Origin: Micromonospora sp. NBC_01740 | GTDB lineage: Bacteria > Actinomycetota > Actinomycetes > Mycobacteriales > Micromonosporaceae | DNA length: 64,000 nucleotides | Assembly: GCF_035920365.1 (NCBI RefSeq) | Contig: NZ_CP109150.1 | Coordinates: 7,006,001 to 7,070,000, forward strand | Reading direction: 5' to 3' | Part shown: positions 50,691 to 60,023 of the stretch, piece by piece | Layout: the number at the start of each line of letters is the position of its first letter | Numbering within the stretch: position 1 is the stretch's first letter | Notes under the pieces: model-generated | Told to the model about the DNA's origin: nothing | Databases searched by the model: none | Seen by the model: only the letters and a program-made list of their open reading frames with translations | Program-made: the position numbers and the translations under genes

Positions 50691-51964
50691 CCACCGTCGA
50701 CCCGACGCCCGCGTCGCTGCCGGCGGCGCTCGCCGAGCCGACCGCGCCGGTGCGGCGGGGCTGGATCGCGCTGATCTTCGCGGCCAACCTCGGGGTCTGG
50801 ATGGCGTTCTTCACGCCGATCCAGGTGCTGCTGCCGCAGCAGCTGGAACAGATCGCCCCGGCCGACAAGGAGACGGCGCTGGCCGTGGTCACCGGCCTCG
50901 GCGCGCTCGCCGCCGTGCTCGCCAACCCCCTCGCCGGGGCGCTGTCGGACCGCACCTGCCTGCGGCTGGCCGGGCGGGAGTTCGGCCGGCGGCACGTCTG
51001 GACCGCCGGCGGCGCGCTGCTCGGCGCGGCGGCCCTGGTGCTGCTGGCGCAGCAACGCACCGTCGCCGGGGTCGCGCTCGGCTGGGTGGCCGCCCAGGTC
51101 TGCTTCAACGCGATGCTGGCCAGCCTGACCGCCGCCGTGCCGGACCGGGTGCCGGTCGCCCAGCGGGGCGGCGTCTCCGGCTGGGTCGGCATCCCCCAGG
51201 CGCTGGGGTTGGTGCTCGGGGTGGTGCTGGTCACCGCCGTGGTGAGCGGCACCGCCGCCGGCTACCTGGCGATGGCCGCGGCGGTGCTGCTGCTGGCCCT
51301 GCCGTTCGCGCTGCTCACCGCCGACGACCCGCTGCCCCGGGCGCACCGGCCGGCGCTGCGGTGGCGCGCCCTGCTCGCGTCGATGTGGATCTCGCCGCGC
51401 CGCCACCCCGACTTCGGCTGGGCCTGGATCACCCGTTTCCTGGTGCAGCTCGGCAACGCGCTCGGCACGCTCTACCTGCTCTACTTCCTCACCGACGAGG
51501 TGCGCCACCCCGACCCCGAGGGCGGCCTGCTGGTGCTGATCCTGCTCTACACGGCCGGCCTGGCGGCCACCGCCGTGGTGGCCGGGCGGCTGTCGGACCG
51601 CTCCGGCAAGCGGAAGGTCTTCGTCATCACCGCCGGCGGCATCATCGCGGTCGCCGCGCTGCTGCTGGCCGTCGCGCCGGTCTGGCCGGTGGCCGTGGCC
51701 GCCGCGCTGCTGCTCGGCGCCGGCTACGGCGTCTACCTGTCGGTGGACGCCGCGCTCATCACCCAGGTGCTGCCCGCCGCGACCGACCGGGCCAAGGACC
51801 TGGGCGTCATCAACATCGCCAACTCCGCCCCGCAGGTGCTCGGCCCGGCGCTCTCCGCCCCGCTCGTGGTGCACCTCGGCGGCTACCCGGTGCTCTACGC
51901 GGTCACCGCGGCGGTCACCGTGCTGGGCAGCGTCCTGGTGCTGAAGATCCGCTCGGTGCCCTGA
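50687..51964 (+). CDS. MFS transporter (sugar/glycoside type)
   Basis: This 425-residue protein has twelve hydrophobic segments with a GALSDRTCLRLAGREFGRRH loop after TM2, and the matching loop VAGRLSDRSGKRKVF in the second half (MFS motif A). The loop arrangement recalls the glycoside-pentoside-hexuronide/sucrose-type symporters. GTG 50687 overlaps the beta-glucosidase stop, so it likely imports that enzyme's substrate. No sugar-responsive regulator is adjacent. Confidence 0.88.
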   Translation: MTTVDPTPASLPAALAEPTAPVRRGWIALIFAANLGVWMAFFTPIQVLLPQQLEQIAPADKETALAVVTGLGALAAVLANPLAGALSDRTCLRLAGREFGRRHVWTAGGALLGAAALVLLAQQRTVAGVALGWVAAQVCFNAMLASLTAAVPDRVPVAQRGGVSGWVGIPQALGLVLGVVLVTAVVSGTAAGYLAMAAAVLLLALPFALLTADDPLPRAHRPALRWRALLASMWISPRRHPDFGWAWITRFLVQLGNALGTLYLLYFLTDEVRHPDPEGGLLVLILLYTAGLAATAVVAGRLSDRSGKRKVFVITAGGIIAVAALLLAVAPVWPVAVAAALLLGAGYGVYLSVDAALITQVLPAATDRAKDLGVINIANSAPQVLGPALSAPLVVHLGGYPVLYAVTAAVTVLGSVLVLKIRSVP

Positions 51965-52012
51965 GCCGCACCCCTGACGGAATCCGGTCGCGCGCCGCCG
52001 TAGGCTGGAGAC

Positions 52013-53422
52013 GTGACGGTACGTGTGCGCTTCGCCCCCTCCCCGACCGGTATGTTCCACGTCGGCGGTGCCCGCTCGGCGCTGCAGAACTGGATCTACG
52101 CCAAGCAGCAGGGCGGGGTGTTCGTGCTCCGCATCGAGGACACCGACGCGGCCCGCAACAAGCCGGAGTGGACCGAGGGCATCCTCTCCGCGCTGGACTG
52201 GATCGGCATCGAGCGCGGCGGCTACGAGGGCCCGTACTTCCAGTCGGAGTACGCCGGCGAGCACCGGGCCGCCGCCGCGCGGCTGCACGCGTCCGGCCGC
52301 GCCTACCACTGCGACTGCACCCGCGAGGCCGTGCAGGCCCGCACCGGCTCGCAGTACCAGGGCTACGACGGCTTCTGCCGGGACCGGGGCCTGCCGGCCG
52401 GCGAGGGGCGCGCCCTGCGCTTCCGTACGCCCGACGAGGGCGAGACCGTGGTGGTCGACCTGATCCGTGGCGAGCCGACCTTCGAGAACAAGCTGATCGA
52501 GGACTTCGTCATCGCCCGGGGCGACGGCTCGCCGGTCTTCCTGCTCGCCAACGTGGTCGACGACATGACCATGGGCATCACCCACGTGATCCGGGCCGAG
52601 GAGCACCTGCCCAACACCCCGAAGCAGCAGCTGCTCTGGGAGGCTCTCGGGGTCAAGCCGCCGATCTGGGCGCACGTGCCGGTGGTGGTCAACGAGAAGC
52701 GGCAGAAGCTCTCCAAGCGCCGCGACAAGGTGGCCCTGGAGGCGTTCCGGGACGAGGGTTACCTGGCCGCCGCGATGCGCAACTACCTGATGCTGCTCGG
52801 CTGGGCGCCGTCGGGCGACCGGGAGATCGTCGAGTGGTCGGTGATCGAGCAGGAGTACCGGCTGGAGGAGGTCAACCCCTCCCCGGCGTTCTTCGACGAG
52901 AAGAAGCTCCGCGCGTTCAACGGCGAGTACATCCGGGCGCTGCCCGTCGAGGAGTTCGTCGAGGCCTGCCGGCCGTGGCTGACGGGCACCGGCACCATCG
53001 CCCCGCCGCCGTGGCAGCCGGAGGAGTTCGACGCGGACGCCTTCGCGGCCGTGGCCCCGCTGGCGCAGACCCGGATCGCGCTGCTCAGCGAGATCGTGCC
53101 GAACGTCGACTTCCTCTTCCTCGCCGCGCCCCTGATCGACGAGGCCGCCTGGGCCAAGGCGATGAAGGAGGGCTCGGCGGAGCTGCTGGACGCCGCCACG
53201 GCGGCGTTCGAGGCGCTGGAGTCGTGGGACGCCGAGACGCTGAAGTCGACGTTGGAGGCGGTCGGCGCCGAGCGCGGGCTCAAGCTCGGCAAGGCCCAGG
53301 CGCCGGTCCGCGTCGCGGTCACCGGCCGTACCGTCGGACTGCCGCTGTTCGAGTCGCTGGAGGTACTCGGCCGCGAGCGCACCCTGAGCCGGCTGCGCGC
53401 CGCCCGGGTCCGCCTGTTCTGA
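52013..53422 (+). CDS. gltX: Glutamate-tRNA ligase
   Basis: This 469-residue class I aminoacyl-tRNA synthetase charges tRNA-Glu (and, in bacteria lacking GlnRS, tRNA-Gln). It has the HIGH-type motif [21 protein letters not shown] at residues 232-236, and a zinc-binding region with CDC (100-102) and Cys122. Length and order match bacterial GluRS. GTG 52013 is the start. A hairpin lies downstream in the gap to the convergent CopC-type gene. Confidence 0.95.
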   Translation: MTVRVRFAPSPTGMFHVGGARSALQNWIYAKQQGGVFVLRIEDTDAARNKPEWTEGILSALDWIGIERGGYEGPYFQSEYAGEHRAAAARLHASGRAYHCDCTREAVQARTGSQYQGYDGFCRDRGLPAGEGRALRFRTPDEGETVVVDLIRGEPTFENKLIEDFVIARGDGSPVFLLANVVDDMTMGITHVIRAEEHLPNTPKQQLLWEALGVKPPIWAHVPVVVNEKRQKLSKRRDKVALEAFRDEGYLAAAMRNYLMLLGWAPSGDREIVEWSVIEQEYRLEEVNPSPAFFDEKKLRAFNGEYIRALPVEEFVEACRPWLTGTGTIAPPPWQPEEFDADAFAAVAPLAQTRIALLSEIVPNVDFLFLAAPLIDEAAWAKAMKEGSAELLDAATAAFEALESWDAETLKSTLEAVGAERGLKLGKAQAPVRVAVTGRTVGLPLFESLEVLGRERTLSRLRAARVRLF

Positions 53423-53576
53423 GCCGGGCCCGTTCCGACGGCCACGACCGCCCTGCCGGGACGGCCCACCCGCGCCGGAAGGCGGCCTGCGACACCACCG
53501 CCACGTCGGCCCGTCGCCACGTCGGTCCGCGACCGCCGGCTCCGGCTCGGGGTGGTACCTGACGGCGGCGTACCCG

Positions 53577-53610
53577 CTCAGCGCCCGGACCCGTGGGTCC
53601 GGGCGCTGAG
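53577..53610. terminator. Bidirectional terminator between gltX and the CopC-type gene
   Basis: CTCAGCGCCCGGACC (53577-53591) and GGTCCGGGCGCTGAG (53596-53610) are perfect 15-base complements around a 4-base loop. The hairpin lies between convergent genes, 20 bases from the CopC-type stop. Confidence 0.78.
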
Positions 53611-53630
53611 GCGTCCCGGGCTCGTGCCGC

Positions 53631-54278
53631 TCAGCGGCGGGCGGAGCGGCGACGCAGCAGCAGGCCGGCGGCGAGGGCGGCGAGGAGAAGCACGCCGCCG
53701 AGCGCCCACAGCCAGCCGCGCCCGGCCGCGTCGTCGCTCTCCTTCGCCGCGGGCACCGCGGACCCCGGCGTGCCCGCGCCCGTCGGACCGGGCGCGGCCG
53801 AGGTCGGCGCGGCGCCGGACGGAGGCGGTACGGCCGACGCCGGGGCGCTCGGGCCGGCGGTGCCCGCGCCGGTCGGCGACTCGGCGGGGGTGCCGGTGGT
53901 CAGGGTGAACCGCACCTCGCCGGAGACCGGGTGCCCGTCGCTGGACGCCAACTGATAGCCGACGATGTAGAGCCCCGCCCGGCCGGGCTTGAACGGGACG
54001 CTCACCCGCGAGCCGGAGAAGGCCGGCGCGCCGCCGAGCGCGGCCACGTTGTCCGGACCGGTCACTGTGATCTTCGTCGTATTCGGGTCCGCCTTCGCCA
54101 GGAAACGCAGCTCGATCCGGGACGGCGCCTCGGCCACCCGCGCGCCGTTGCGCGGATCGCTGCCGGTCAGCGAGTTGTGGGCGGCCGCCGGCGCGGCCGG
54201 CAACACCAACGACACACCGATCGCCACGCCGACCACCACTGGCCAGGTGAGCGCCACACGTGGGAACCTGCCCCCCAT
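53631..54278 (-). CDS. CopC-domain copper-resistance-like membrane protein
   Basis: This 215-residue protein has a signal peptide ending APAAAHNS, so mature CopC begins with the copper-binding AHN. It continues DPRNGARVAEAPSRIELRF, then GLYIVGYQLASSDGHPVSGE with the second His/Asp site. A Pro/Ser/Thr/Ala linker leads to a C-terminal membrane span (LWALGGVLLLAALAAGLLL) and RRRSARR. It is the YcnJ/CopC-anchored type of actinobacteria and would bind copper outside the membrane. GGAGGGG precedes ATG 54278. Confidence 0.88.
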   Translation of the reverse strand: MGGRFPRVALTWPVVVGVAIGVSLVLPAAPAAAHNSLTGSDPRNGARVAEAPSRIELRFLAKADPNTTKITVTGPDNVAALGGAPAFSGSRVSVPFKPGRAGLYIVGYQLASSDGHPVSGEVRFTLTTGTPAESPTGAGTAGPSAPASAVPPPSGAAPTSAAPGPTGAGTPGSAVPAAKESDDAAGRGWLWALGGVLLLAALAAGLLLRRRSARR

Positions 54279-54500
54279 GAACCCCTCCGTAAAGGTACGA
54301 TCCGCCCGCTGATCCACGGCTACCGTTCATTGGTCGGGCCGGGATCACAGATAGTTCCAATTACTGTTCCACGAGCTGCAACCGATCGACGTTCTGCGCA
54401 GTCTTGAGGGTGGCACCCTGCACGGGTTCGGTCACCCCCGTCAGCCAACCAACGCGTGACCTGCAGCAAGCCATCCATCGAACGGGGCGAGGAGGCGGCG

Positions 54501-55151
54501 ATGGTCCGAACGATGCGGCGGCTGGTCGCGGTGTTGGCAGGCGGGCTCGCGGCGGCGGTCCTGTCGCTCGGTTTCGCCGGGACGGCGACGGCGGCGCCGA
54601 AGACCCCACCGGCCGGAGTGGAGATCACCGGGCATGGGCTGGCGGAACCGCTGCGGCTGCGCGCGGAGGCCCAGCCCGCGCACGTGGTGGCGGTCATCGA
54701 CCAGGTCAACTTCCTCGGCCGTACGGGGCAGCCCAAGGGCCCGAAGGCGGCCGATCTCGGTCCGAAGTACACCGTCGTGGTGTTCGCCGGTGACGTGCCG
54801 AAGCAGACGTACGACCTCTACCCGAAGGCGGTCGGCGGGCCGCGCGTCTTCCGTCCGGCCAAGCAGCCGGACGCCCGCAAGACCGCCGCGGGCTGGTTCC
54901 TCGGCCGGCTCAGCATGTCGGAGACCCTCCGCACGGCGGGCGTGCCGCTGGAGCGGCAGTTCGACACCGTCAGCGGGGGCGTCGGCGGCGGCGAGCGCGT
55001 CATCCCGGAGGACGCCCTCAACCCGGCGAAGGACATCGACGAGGCGCTCGGCGAGTTGCAGCGGCTGCTGCTGCTCAACGTCGCGGTGGTGCTGGTCATC
55101 ACGTCGGGGCTCGCCGGGATCGCGCTGCTGGTCCGCCGCCGCACCCGCTGA
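54501..55151 (+). CDS. Secreted/membrane-anchored hypothetical protein
   Basis: This 216-residue protein has a signal peptide (LVAVLAGGLAAAVLSLGFAG, cut near ATAAPKT), an extracytoplasmic domain (GPKYTVVVFAGDVPKQTYDL) and a C-terminal anchor (LLLLNVAVVLVITSGLAGIALLV) followed by RRRTR. No family is recognised. It diverges from the CopC-type gene across 222 bases, which suggests shared control, possibly by copper. GAGGAGG precedes ATG 54501. Confidence 0.75.
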   Translation: MVRTMRRLVAVLAGGLAAAVLSLGFAGTATAAPKTPPAGVEITGHGLAEPLRLRAEAQPAHVVAVIDQVNFLGRTGQPKGPKAADLGPKYTVVVFAGDVPKQTYDLYPKAVGGPRVFRPAKQPDARKTAAGWFLGRLSMSETLRTAGVPLERQFDTVSGGVGGGERVIPEDALNPAKDIDEALGELQRLLLLNVAVVLVITSGLAGIALLVRRRTR

Positions 55152-55230
55152 GCCCACACCCGCCGAGCCCGCGCCCGCCGGTCCCACCGTCACCCGGCGC
55201 CCCGCCGCACGACCCCGTCCCGCGCGGGGG

Positions 55231-56166
55231 TCAGACCTCCAGGACCACCTTGCCGCGGACGTGCCCCGCCTCCACCAGGCGCTGCGCGTCCGCCGCCTGG
55301 GCCAGCGGGAACGTCCGTTCGACGTGGACGGTCAGCCGGCCGGCGTCCACCAGCCCGGCGAGCATGCCCAGGTCCACGGTCGACGGCTTGACGAACAGAT
55401 AGCTGCCGCCCAGCCGGGTGACGTGCTCCGGGTCGGCCGTCGAGATGAGCCGCGCGGGACGGGTGATCAGCTCGGCCGACACGTCGAGCGCGTCGCCGCC
55501 GAACAGGTCGAGCACCACGTCCACCCCGTCGGGCGCGACCGCCCGGACCCGGTCGGCCAGCCCGTCGCCGTACGCGACCGGCTCGGCGCCCAGCGACCGG
55601 ACGAAGTCGTGGTTGGCCGCGCCGGCCGTGCCGATCACGCGGTCGGCGCCGAACGCGCGGGCGATCTGCACCGCCAGGTGGCCCACCCCGCCGGACGCCC
55701 CGTGCACCAGCACCGTGTCGCCGGCGCCGGTGCGGGCCGACTGGAGCGCCTGGTACGCCGTGAGTCCCGCCAGGGGCAGGCCGCCCGCCTCGGCCCAGGA
55801 CGCCCGCACCGGCTTGGCTGCCAACGTCCGCTCGGGCGCCGGGACGAGTTCGGCGTACGTGCCGTACTGGACGTGGTCGCGTCGGACGTAGCCGACGACC
55901 TCGTCGCCGACGGCGAACCCGGTCACCGCCGGCCCGACCGCCTCGATCACCCCGGCCGCGTCCCAGCCGGGAACGAGCGGGAAGTGACCCGGGATCGCAC
56001 CGGCCAGGTGCCCCTCGCGCACCTTCCAGTCGACCGGGTTCACCCCGGCCGCCCGCACCCGTACGAGCACCGTGTCCGGGCCGACCGGCGGGTCGGGCAG
56101 GTCCCGGACGGTCAGCAGGTCGGCCGGGCCGTACGTGTCGATCGCGATCGCCTTCACACCGGTCAC
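55231..56166 (-). CDS. NADP-dependent oxidoreductase (quinone reductase-like MDR)
   Basis: This 311-residue zinc-independent medium-chain dehydrogenase has VRAAGVNPVDWKVREGHLAG at the N terminus, PLVPGWDAAGVIEAVG, and the nucleotide-binding loop VLVHGASGGVGHLAVQIARA (AxxGGVG). It lacks the catalytic-zinc Cys/His pair, as in quinone oxidoreductases. It would reduce enones or quinones with NADPH; the substrate is unknown. A GTG three codons downstream is an alternative start. Confidence 0.87.
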   Translation of the reverse strand: MTGVKAIAIDTYGPADLLTVRDLPDPPVGPDTVLVRVRAAGVNPVDWKVREGHLAGAIPGHFPLVPGWDAAGVIEAVGPAVTGFAVGDEVVGYVRRDHVQYGTYAELVPAPERTLAAKPVRASWAEAGGLPLAGLTAYQALQSARTGAGDTVLVHGASGGVGHLAVQIARAFGADRVIGTAGAANHDFVRSLGAEPVAYGDGLADRVRAVAPDGVDVVLDLFGGDALDVSAELITRPARLISTADPEHVTRLGGSYLFVKPSTVDLGMLAGLVDAGRLTVHVERTFPLAQAADAQRLVEAGHVRGKVVLEV

Positions 56167-56193
56167 GCTAGCCGCCGGGCGGCGCCGCCGTGG

Positions 56194-56532
56194 TCAGCAC
56201 CAGCGGCGTGGCGGCCGCTCGCGGCGGGTGACGCGCTGCCGGGGGCGGACCGGGCCGTGCCGGTGCGCGCCGGCCCAGCCGGGCAGGTCGCTGCGGCAGC
56301 CCGGGAGCGCCGCCAACTCAGCCTCGCCGGCCGGAGCCGGTTCCGCGACGCGCTGCCGGGGCACCGTGACGTCGTCCTCGGGGCGCTCGGGCGCGCGGGT
56401 CGGGTGCTCCGGCGAGTGGGCCGGGAGCCCTCCGGGCAGCCGGCGGTGCTTTGCTGCCGCCTGCTGCTCGTGGTGGCCCGGCCGGCAGGGCTCGCCCTGG
56501 GCGCAGCCGTGCTCGGCCTCCCCGTGCGCCAT
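56194..56532 (-). CDS. Possible His/Cys-containing hypothetical protein
   Basis: This 112-residue frame starts MAHGEAEHGCAQGEPCRPGH with several His and Cys, then becomes Arg/Pro-rich. GAGGAG lies five bases before ATG 56532. Composition and the lack of any domain leave coding status open; the His/Cys start could bind metal. It ends 27 bases before the oxidoreductase start on the same strand. Confidence 0.35.
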   Translation of the reverse strand: MAHGEAEHGCAQGEPCRPGHHEQQAAAKHRRLPGGLPAHSPEHPTRAPERPEDDVTVPRQRVAEPAPAGEAELAALPGCRSDLPGWAGAHRHGPVRPRQRVTRRERPPRRWC

Positions 56533-56647
56533 CGGAGTCTCCTCACGCTCGCCCCGCCCGCCGGGGTCGCTCCGACGGGCCCTGTCACCGTACTGGCCGG
56601 CACCGACGCCCCACCCGACTCCCCCACCGCGCCCGCCTCCTCCCTCG

Positions 56648-56718
56648 CGATCATGCAGTCGTGGTGGGAATTTCGTACGCCGGTGCAGCTTTCGTCCCCC
56701 ACCACGACTGCATGATCG
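56648..56718. repeat. 21-base perfect inverted repeat with 29-base spacer
   Basis: CGATCATGCAGTCGTGGTGGG (56648-56668) is repeated as its exact reverse complement at 56698-56718. The spacer contains TTTCGT twice. The arms are AT-richer than the surroundings. It could be an intergenic repeat element, a bidirectional terminator, or a regulator site before the histidine kinase gene. Confidence 0.8.
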
Positions 56719-56733
56719 GCGGAAACGGGCGGG

Positions 56734-57966
56734 GTGGGGGTGTGGTGGGATCGGGGGGTGGGGGCGGGTGGGTGGGTGAGGGTGGCTGGGTGGGTGGGGG
56801 CCGGGACGGGCGGGCGGGACGTCATGCTGGCGTGCGCCTCCCTGGTTGGCGGGGCGGTCCTGTACGGCCTGGGCACGCAGCCGCAACTGTCCTGGCACCC
56901 GGACCTGCCGGAACCGCTGTTCCTGCTGCCGCTGGCGGTGGTCTGCACGGCGGTGGGCCTGCGCCGGGTCGCCACCCGGGCCAGCCTGGCGCTCGGCACG
57001 GTGGCGGTGGTGGCCGACCTCGCGATGGGCGGCTCGCTGGCCACCGTCCTCGTCTACACCCAGGTGCTCTACGACGCGTGCGTGTTCGGCTCGGCCCGGA
57101 CCTGGCGCCGGCTGCTCCAGGTCACGATCGGATTGAGCGTCCTCGGCACGGCGGTGGGGGTGCTGCTGAGGGGCGACTGGCGGGGCGTGGGCATCGGGGC
57201 GCCCGTGGTGCTGGCCGGGGTGCTGCCGGTGCTCACCGGGGTCAGCGTGCGGCAGTACCGGGACCAGGCGGTCGCCGAACGGGCCCGGGCCGAGCAGACG
57301 GCCCGGCTGGTGGAGCTGGACCGCCGGCAGGCCGTCGGCGCGGAGCGGGCCCGGATGGCCCGGGAGCTGCACGACGTGATCGCCAACCACCTGAGCGCGG
57401 TGGCCATCCACGCCACGGCCGCGCTCTCCGTGCCCGGGCTCGACCGGTCGCAGGTCGAGTCGGCGCTGCGGGTGATCCGGGAGAGCAGCGTGCAGGGGCT
57501 GGGCGAGATGCGGCAGATGATCGGCCTGCTGCGGGAACCGGCGGAGGGCGGGGCGGCCGTCGACGCCACCGACGAGACGACCCGGGCGCGGCTCAGCGAG
57601 GTCGACGCCCTCGTGGACCGGGTGCGCGCCGCCGGGCTGACCGTCCGGGCGACCCGACGCGGCGAGCCCCGCGCGCTGCCGGTCGGGGTGGACCTGGCCG
57701 CGTACCGGATCGTGCAGGAGTCGCTGACCAACGCGCTCAAGCACGGCGCCGGCGAGGCCGACCTGCTGGTCGCGTACGAGCCGGCAGGGGTGGTGGTGGG
57801 CGTGGAGAACCCGGTCGGCGCCGGCCGGGGCACCCTGACCGGCGCGGGCGCCGGCCTGATCGGGATGCGGGAGCGGGCGGCGCTGCTGAACGGCCGGTTC
57901 GCCGCCGGCCCGGCGGAGGGCCGCTGGCGGGTACGGGTGGAGCTGCCGACGGAGGTGGCGTCGTGA
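56734..57966 (+). CDS. NarL-type sensor histidine kinase
   Basis: This 410-residue kinase has about four or five membrane segments in residues 30-170, a HisKA_3 dimerisation domain with phospho-acceptor His213 in ARELHDVIANHLSAVAIHA, and an HATPase domain (AAYRIVQESLTNALKHG N-box; GAGAGLIGMRERAALLNG G-box). The signal is unknown. The start is uncertain: the first 28 codons are encoded by GGGTGGG-type repeats and may be partly untranslated; ATG 56824 (MLACASLVGG) is an alternative. It pairs with the response regulator 16 bases downstream. Confidence 0.87.
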   Translation: MGVWWDRGVGAGGWVRVAGWVGAGTGGRDVMLACASLVGGAVLYGLGTQPQLSWHPDLPEPLFLLPLAVVCTAVGLRRVATRASLALGTVAVVADLAMGGSLATVLVYTQVLYDACVFGSARTWRRLLQVTIGLSVLGTAVGVLLRGDWRGVGIGAPVVLAGVLPVLTGVSVRQYRDQAVAERARAEQTARLVELDRRQAVGAERARMARELHDVIANHLSAVAIHATAALSVPGLDRSQVESALRVIRESSVQGLGEMRQMIGLLREPAEGGAAVDATDETTRARLSEVDALVDRVRAAGLTVRATRRGEPRALPVGVDLAAYRIVQESLTNALKHGAGEADLLVAYEPAGVVVGVENPVGAGRGTLTGAGAGLIGMRERAALLNGRFAAGPAEGRWRVRVELPTEVAS

Positions 57967-57982
57967 GGGGACGGGGCGTGGC

Positions 57983-58651
57983 ATGGCCGAGGTGATCCGG
58001 GTGCTGCTCGCCGACGACCAGCCGGCGGTGCGGGCCGGGCTGGCGCTGATCCTGGCCGGTGCGGCCGGCGTCGAGGTGGTGGGTGAGGCCGAGGACGGCG
58101 CCGAGGCGGTCCGGCTGTGCCGGGAGCTGCGCCCGGACGTCGCGGTGCTGGACGTGCGGATGCCCCGGCTGGACGGCATCTCGGCCACCCGGGAGATCGC
58201 CGCCGACCGGCTCGCCGACGTGCTCGTGCTCACCACCTTCGACGTCGACGAGTACGTCTTCGGGGCGCTGCGGGCCGGCGCGGCGGGCTTCGTCCTCAAG
58301 GACATCGACGCGGCGGGGCTGGTGGCGGCGGTGCGGACGGTCGCCCGGGGCGAGGGGTTCATCGCCCCGGCGGTCACCCGCCGCCTGATCACCGAGTTCG
58401 CGGCGACCGCCCCCACCACCTCCGCCGCGGCCCGGCAGGCGGTCGACGCGCTGACCCCCCGGGAGCGCGACGTGCTGGCCTGCCTCGGGCTCGGCCTGTC
58501 CAACCAGCAGGTCGCCGACCGGTTGGCGATGGCCGAGAGCACCACCAAGACCCACGTCAGCCGGATCCTCGCCAAGCTGGACCTGCGCAGCCGGGTGCAG
58601 GCCGCCATCCTGGCCCAGGAGCTGGGACTGCCCGTCCCGCCGCCGGCCTGA
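57983..58651 (+). CDS. NarL/FixJ-family response regulator
   Basis: This 222-residue regulator has a receiver domain with acidic pocket Asp11-Asp12, phospho-acceptor Asp57 in VAVLDVRMPRLDG, switch Thr in LVLTTFD and Lys in FVLKDID, and a LuxR-type helix-turn-helix (LTPRERDVLACLGLGLSNQQ, ESTTKTHVSRILAKL). It is phosphorylated by the kinase encoded directly upstream and binds DNA as a dimer. Target genes are not evident. Confidence 0.92.
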   Translation: MAEVIRVLLADDQPAVRAGLALILAGAAGVEVVGEAEDGAEAVRLCRELRPDVAVLDVRMPRLDGISATREIAADRLADVLVLTTFDVDEYVFGALRAGAAGFVLKDIDAAGLVAAVRTVARGEGFIAPAVTRRLITEFAATAPTTSAAARQAVDALTPRERDVLACLGLGLSNQQVADRLAMAESTTKTHVSRILAKLDLRSRVQAAILAQELGLPVPPPA

Positions 58652-58688
58652 CCCACCGCCGCAGGTCGGGGCGTGTCAGGCTGGGGCG

Positions 58689-59945
58689 GTGAGCGAGCCG
58701 GGCGGGACGGAACTGTCGGCCACGCTGCGCCGGATCGAGCGGGCGGCGGGGGCGCTGGCCAGCGCCAGCGTGGCCCGGATGGACGAGACGCTGCCCTGGT
58801 TCCGCGACCTGCCGCCCGACCACCGCTCGTGGGTGATGCTGGTGGCCCAGGCCGGCGCCCGGTCGCTGGTGCAGTGGCTGCGCGACGGCGGCGGCACGGC
58901 GGACAGCACCCAGGAGGTCTCGGACGAGGTCTTCGCCACCGCGCCGCAGGCGCTCGCCCGCTCGATCAGCCTCCAGCAGACCGTCGCGCTGGTGAAGGTG
59001 ATGATCGACGTCGTCGAGGAGCAGGTCTCGCACCTGGCGGCGAAGGGCGAGGAACAGCAGTTGCGCGAGGCGGTGCTGCGGTTCTCCCGGGAGATCGCCT
59101 TCGCCGCCGCCCGGGTGTACGCCCGGGCCGCCGAGTCGCGCGGCTCCTGGGACGCCCGGTTGCAGGCGTTGCTGGTGGACGCGCTGCTGCGGGGCGACTC
59201 GCCGGACGTGCTGGCGAGCCGGGCGGCGGCGCTCGGCTGGGCGGACGCCCCGCCGGTGGCGGTGGCGGTCGGCCGCTCCCCCGGCGGGGAGGTCTCCGCC
59301 GTGCTGCACACCGTCCACCGGCAGGCCCGGCGCATCGGCACGGAGGTGATCGGCGGGGTGCACGGCGATCGGCTGGTCATCGTGCTGGGCGGCGCCGCCG
59401 ACCCGGTCGCGGCCACCGGCAAGCTGCTCGGCGCCTTCGGGGACGGGCCGGTGGTGGTCGGTCCGGCCGTGCCGAGCCTGGACGAGGCGACCGAGTCGGC
59501 GCGCGCCGCGCTGGCCGGCTTCCGGGCCGCACCGGCCTGGCCGACCGCGCCCCGGCCGGTGCCGGCGGACGACCTGCTGCCGGAGCGGGCGCTGGCCGGG
59601 GACGCGGAGGCGCGCCGGCGGCTGCGGCACGACGTCTACGCCGCGCTGGTGCGGGCCGGCGGGGAACTGCTGGAGACCCTCGACGCCTTCTTCGCGGCCG
59701 GCGGCACGCTGGAGAGCGCCGCGCGCTCCCTCTTCGTGCACCCGAACACCGTGCGCTACCGGCTGCGGCGGATCTCGGACGTCACCGGCTTCTCGCCGCT
59801 CGCCGCGCGGGACGCCTTCGCGCTCCAGGTGGCCCTCACCGTCGGTCGGCTCGACCCGGTGGTCCCGGTGGTACCAACTCAGACAATGACCCCGAACGCC
59901 AGCAAAACTCCACACACAGGTGATGATCGCCGCCGATTTTTGTAG
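58689..59945 (+). CDS. fasR: PucR-family regulator of fatty-acid synthesis genes (FasR-like)
   Basis: This 418-residue protein ends in a PucR helix-turn-helix (SARSLFVHPNTVRYRLRRIS) after a GGDEF-like central part and a helical N-terminal part (QTVALVKVMIDVVEEQVSHL). It lies immediately upstream of fabD as do Streptomyces FasR, a known activator of fabD-fabH-acpP-fabF, and mycobacterial Rv2242. By that synteny it should activate the operon that follows. A polar tail of about 30 residues follows the HTH (TQTMTPNASKTPHTGDDRRR). GTG 58689 is the start. Confidence 0.88.
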   Translation: MSEPGGTELSATLRRIERAAGALASASVARMDETLPWFRDLPPDHRSWVMLVAQAGARSLVQWLRDGGGTADSTQEVSDEVFATAPQALARSISLQQTVALVKVMIDVVEEQVSHLAAKGEEQQLREAVLRFSREIAFAAARVYARAAESRGSWDARLQALLVDALLRGDSPDVLASRAAALGWADAPPVAVAVGRSPGGEVSAVLHTVHRQARRIGTEVIGGVHGDRLVIVLGGAADPVAATGKLLGAFGDGPVVVGPAVPSLDEATESARAALAGFRAAPAWPTAPRPVPADDLLPERALAGDAEARRRLRHDVYAALVRAGGELLETLDAFFAAGGTLESAARSLFVHPNTVRYRLRRISDVTGFSPLAARDAFALQVALTVGRLDPVVPVVPTQTMTPNASKTPHTGDDRRRFL

Positions 59946-59964
59946 GAACCCTCCAAAGGTTCTA
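59944..59964. promoter_or_regulatory. Candidate FasR operator upstream of fabD
   Basis: AGGAACC-CTCCAAA-GGTTCTA contains a GAACC-N7-GGTTC inverted repeat, in an AT-richer patch 60-80 bases before the fabD start. It begins at the fasR stop. This is the place expected for an activator site of the fab operon. Confidence 0.45.
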
Positions 59965-60023
59965 GTGCGGTTTGGTCGAGGGCGGCACAGCGCTACCCGC
60001 GCGTATCCGGGAGAGTCATAGGA

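Noticed and set aside
49359..51964. Part of a natural-product cluster
   Set aside because: A beta-glucosidase with an overlapping MFS transporter is ordinary glycoside use; no biosynthetic genes surround it.
56194..58656. 820-residue minus-strand frame over the two-component genes
   Set aside because: It is antisense to the kinase and response regulator genes, which have full motifs; only the 5'-proximal 112 codons after a GAGGAG site were kept, at low confidence.
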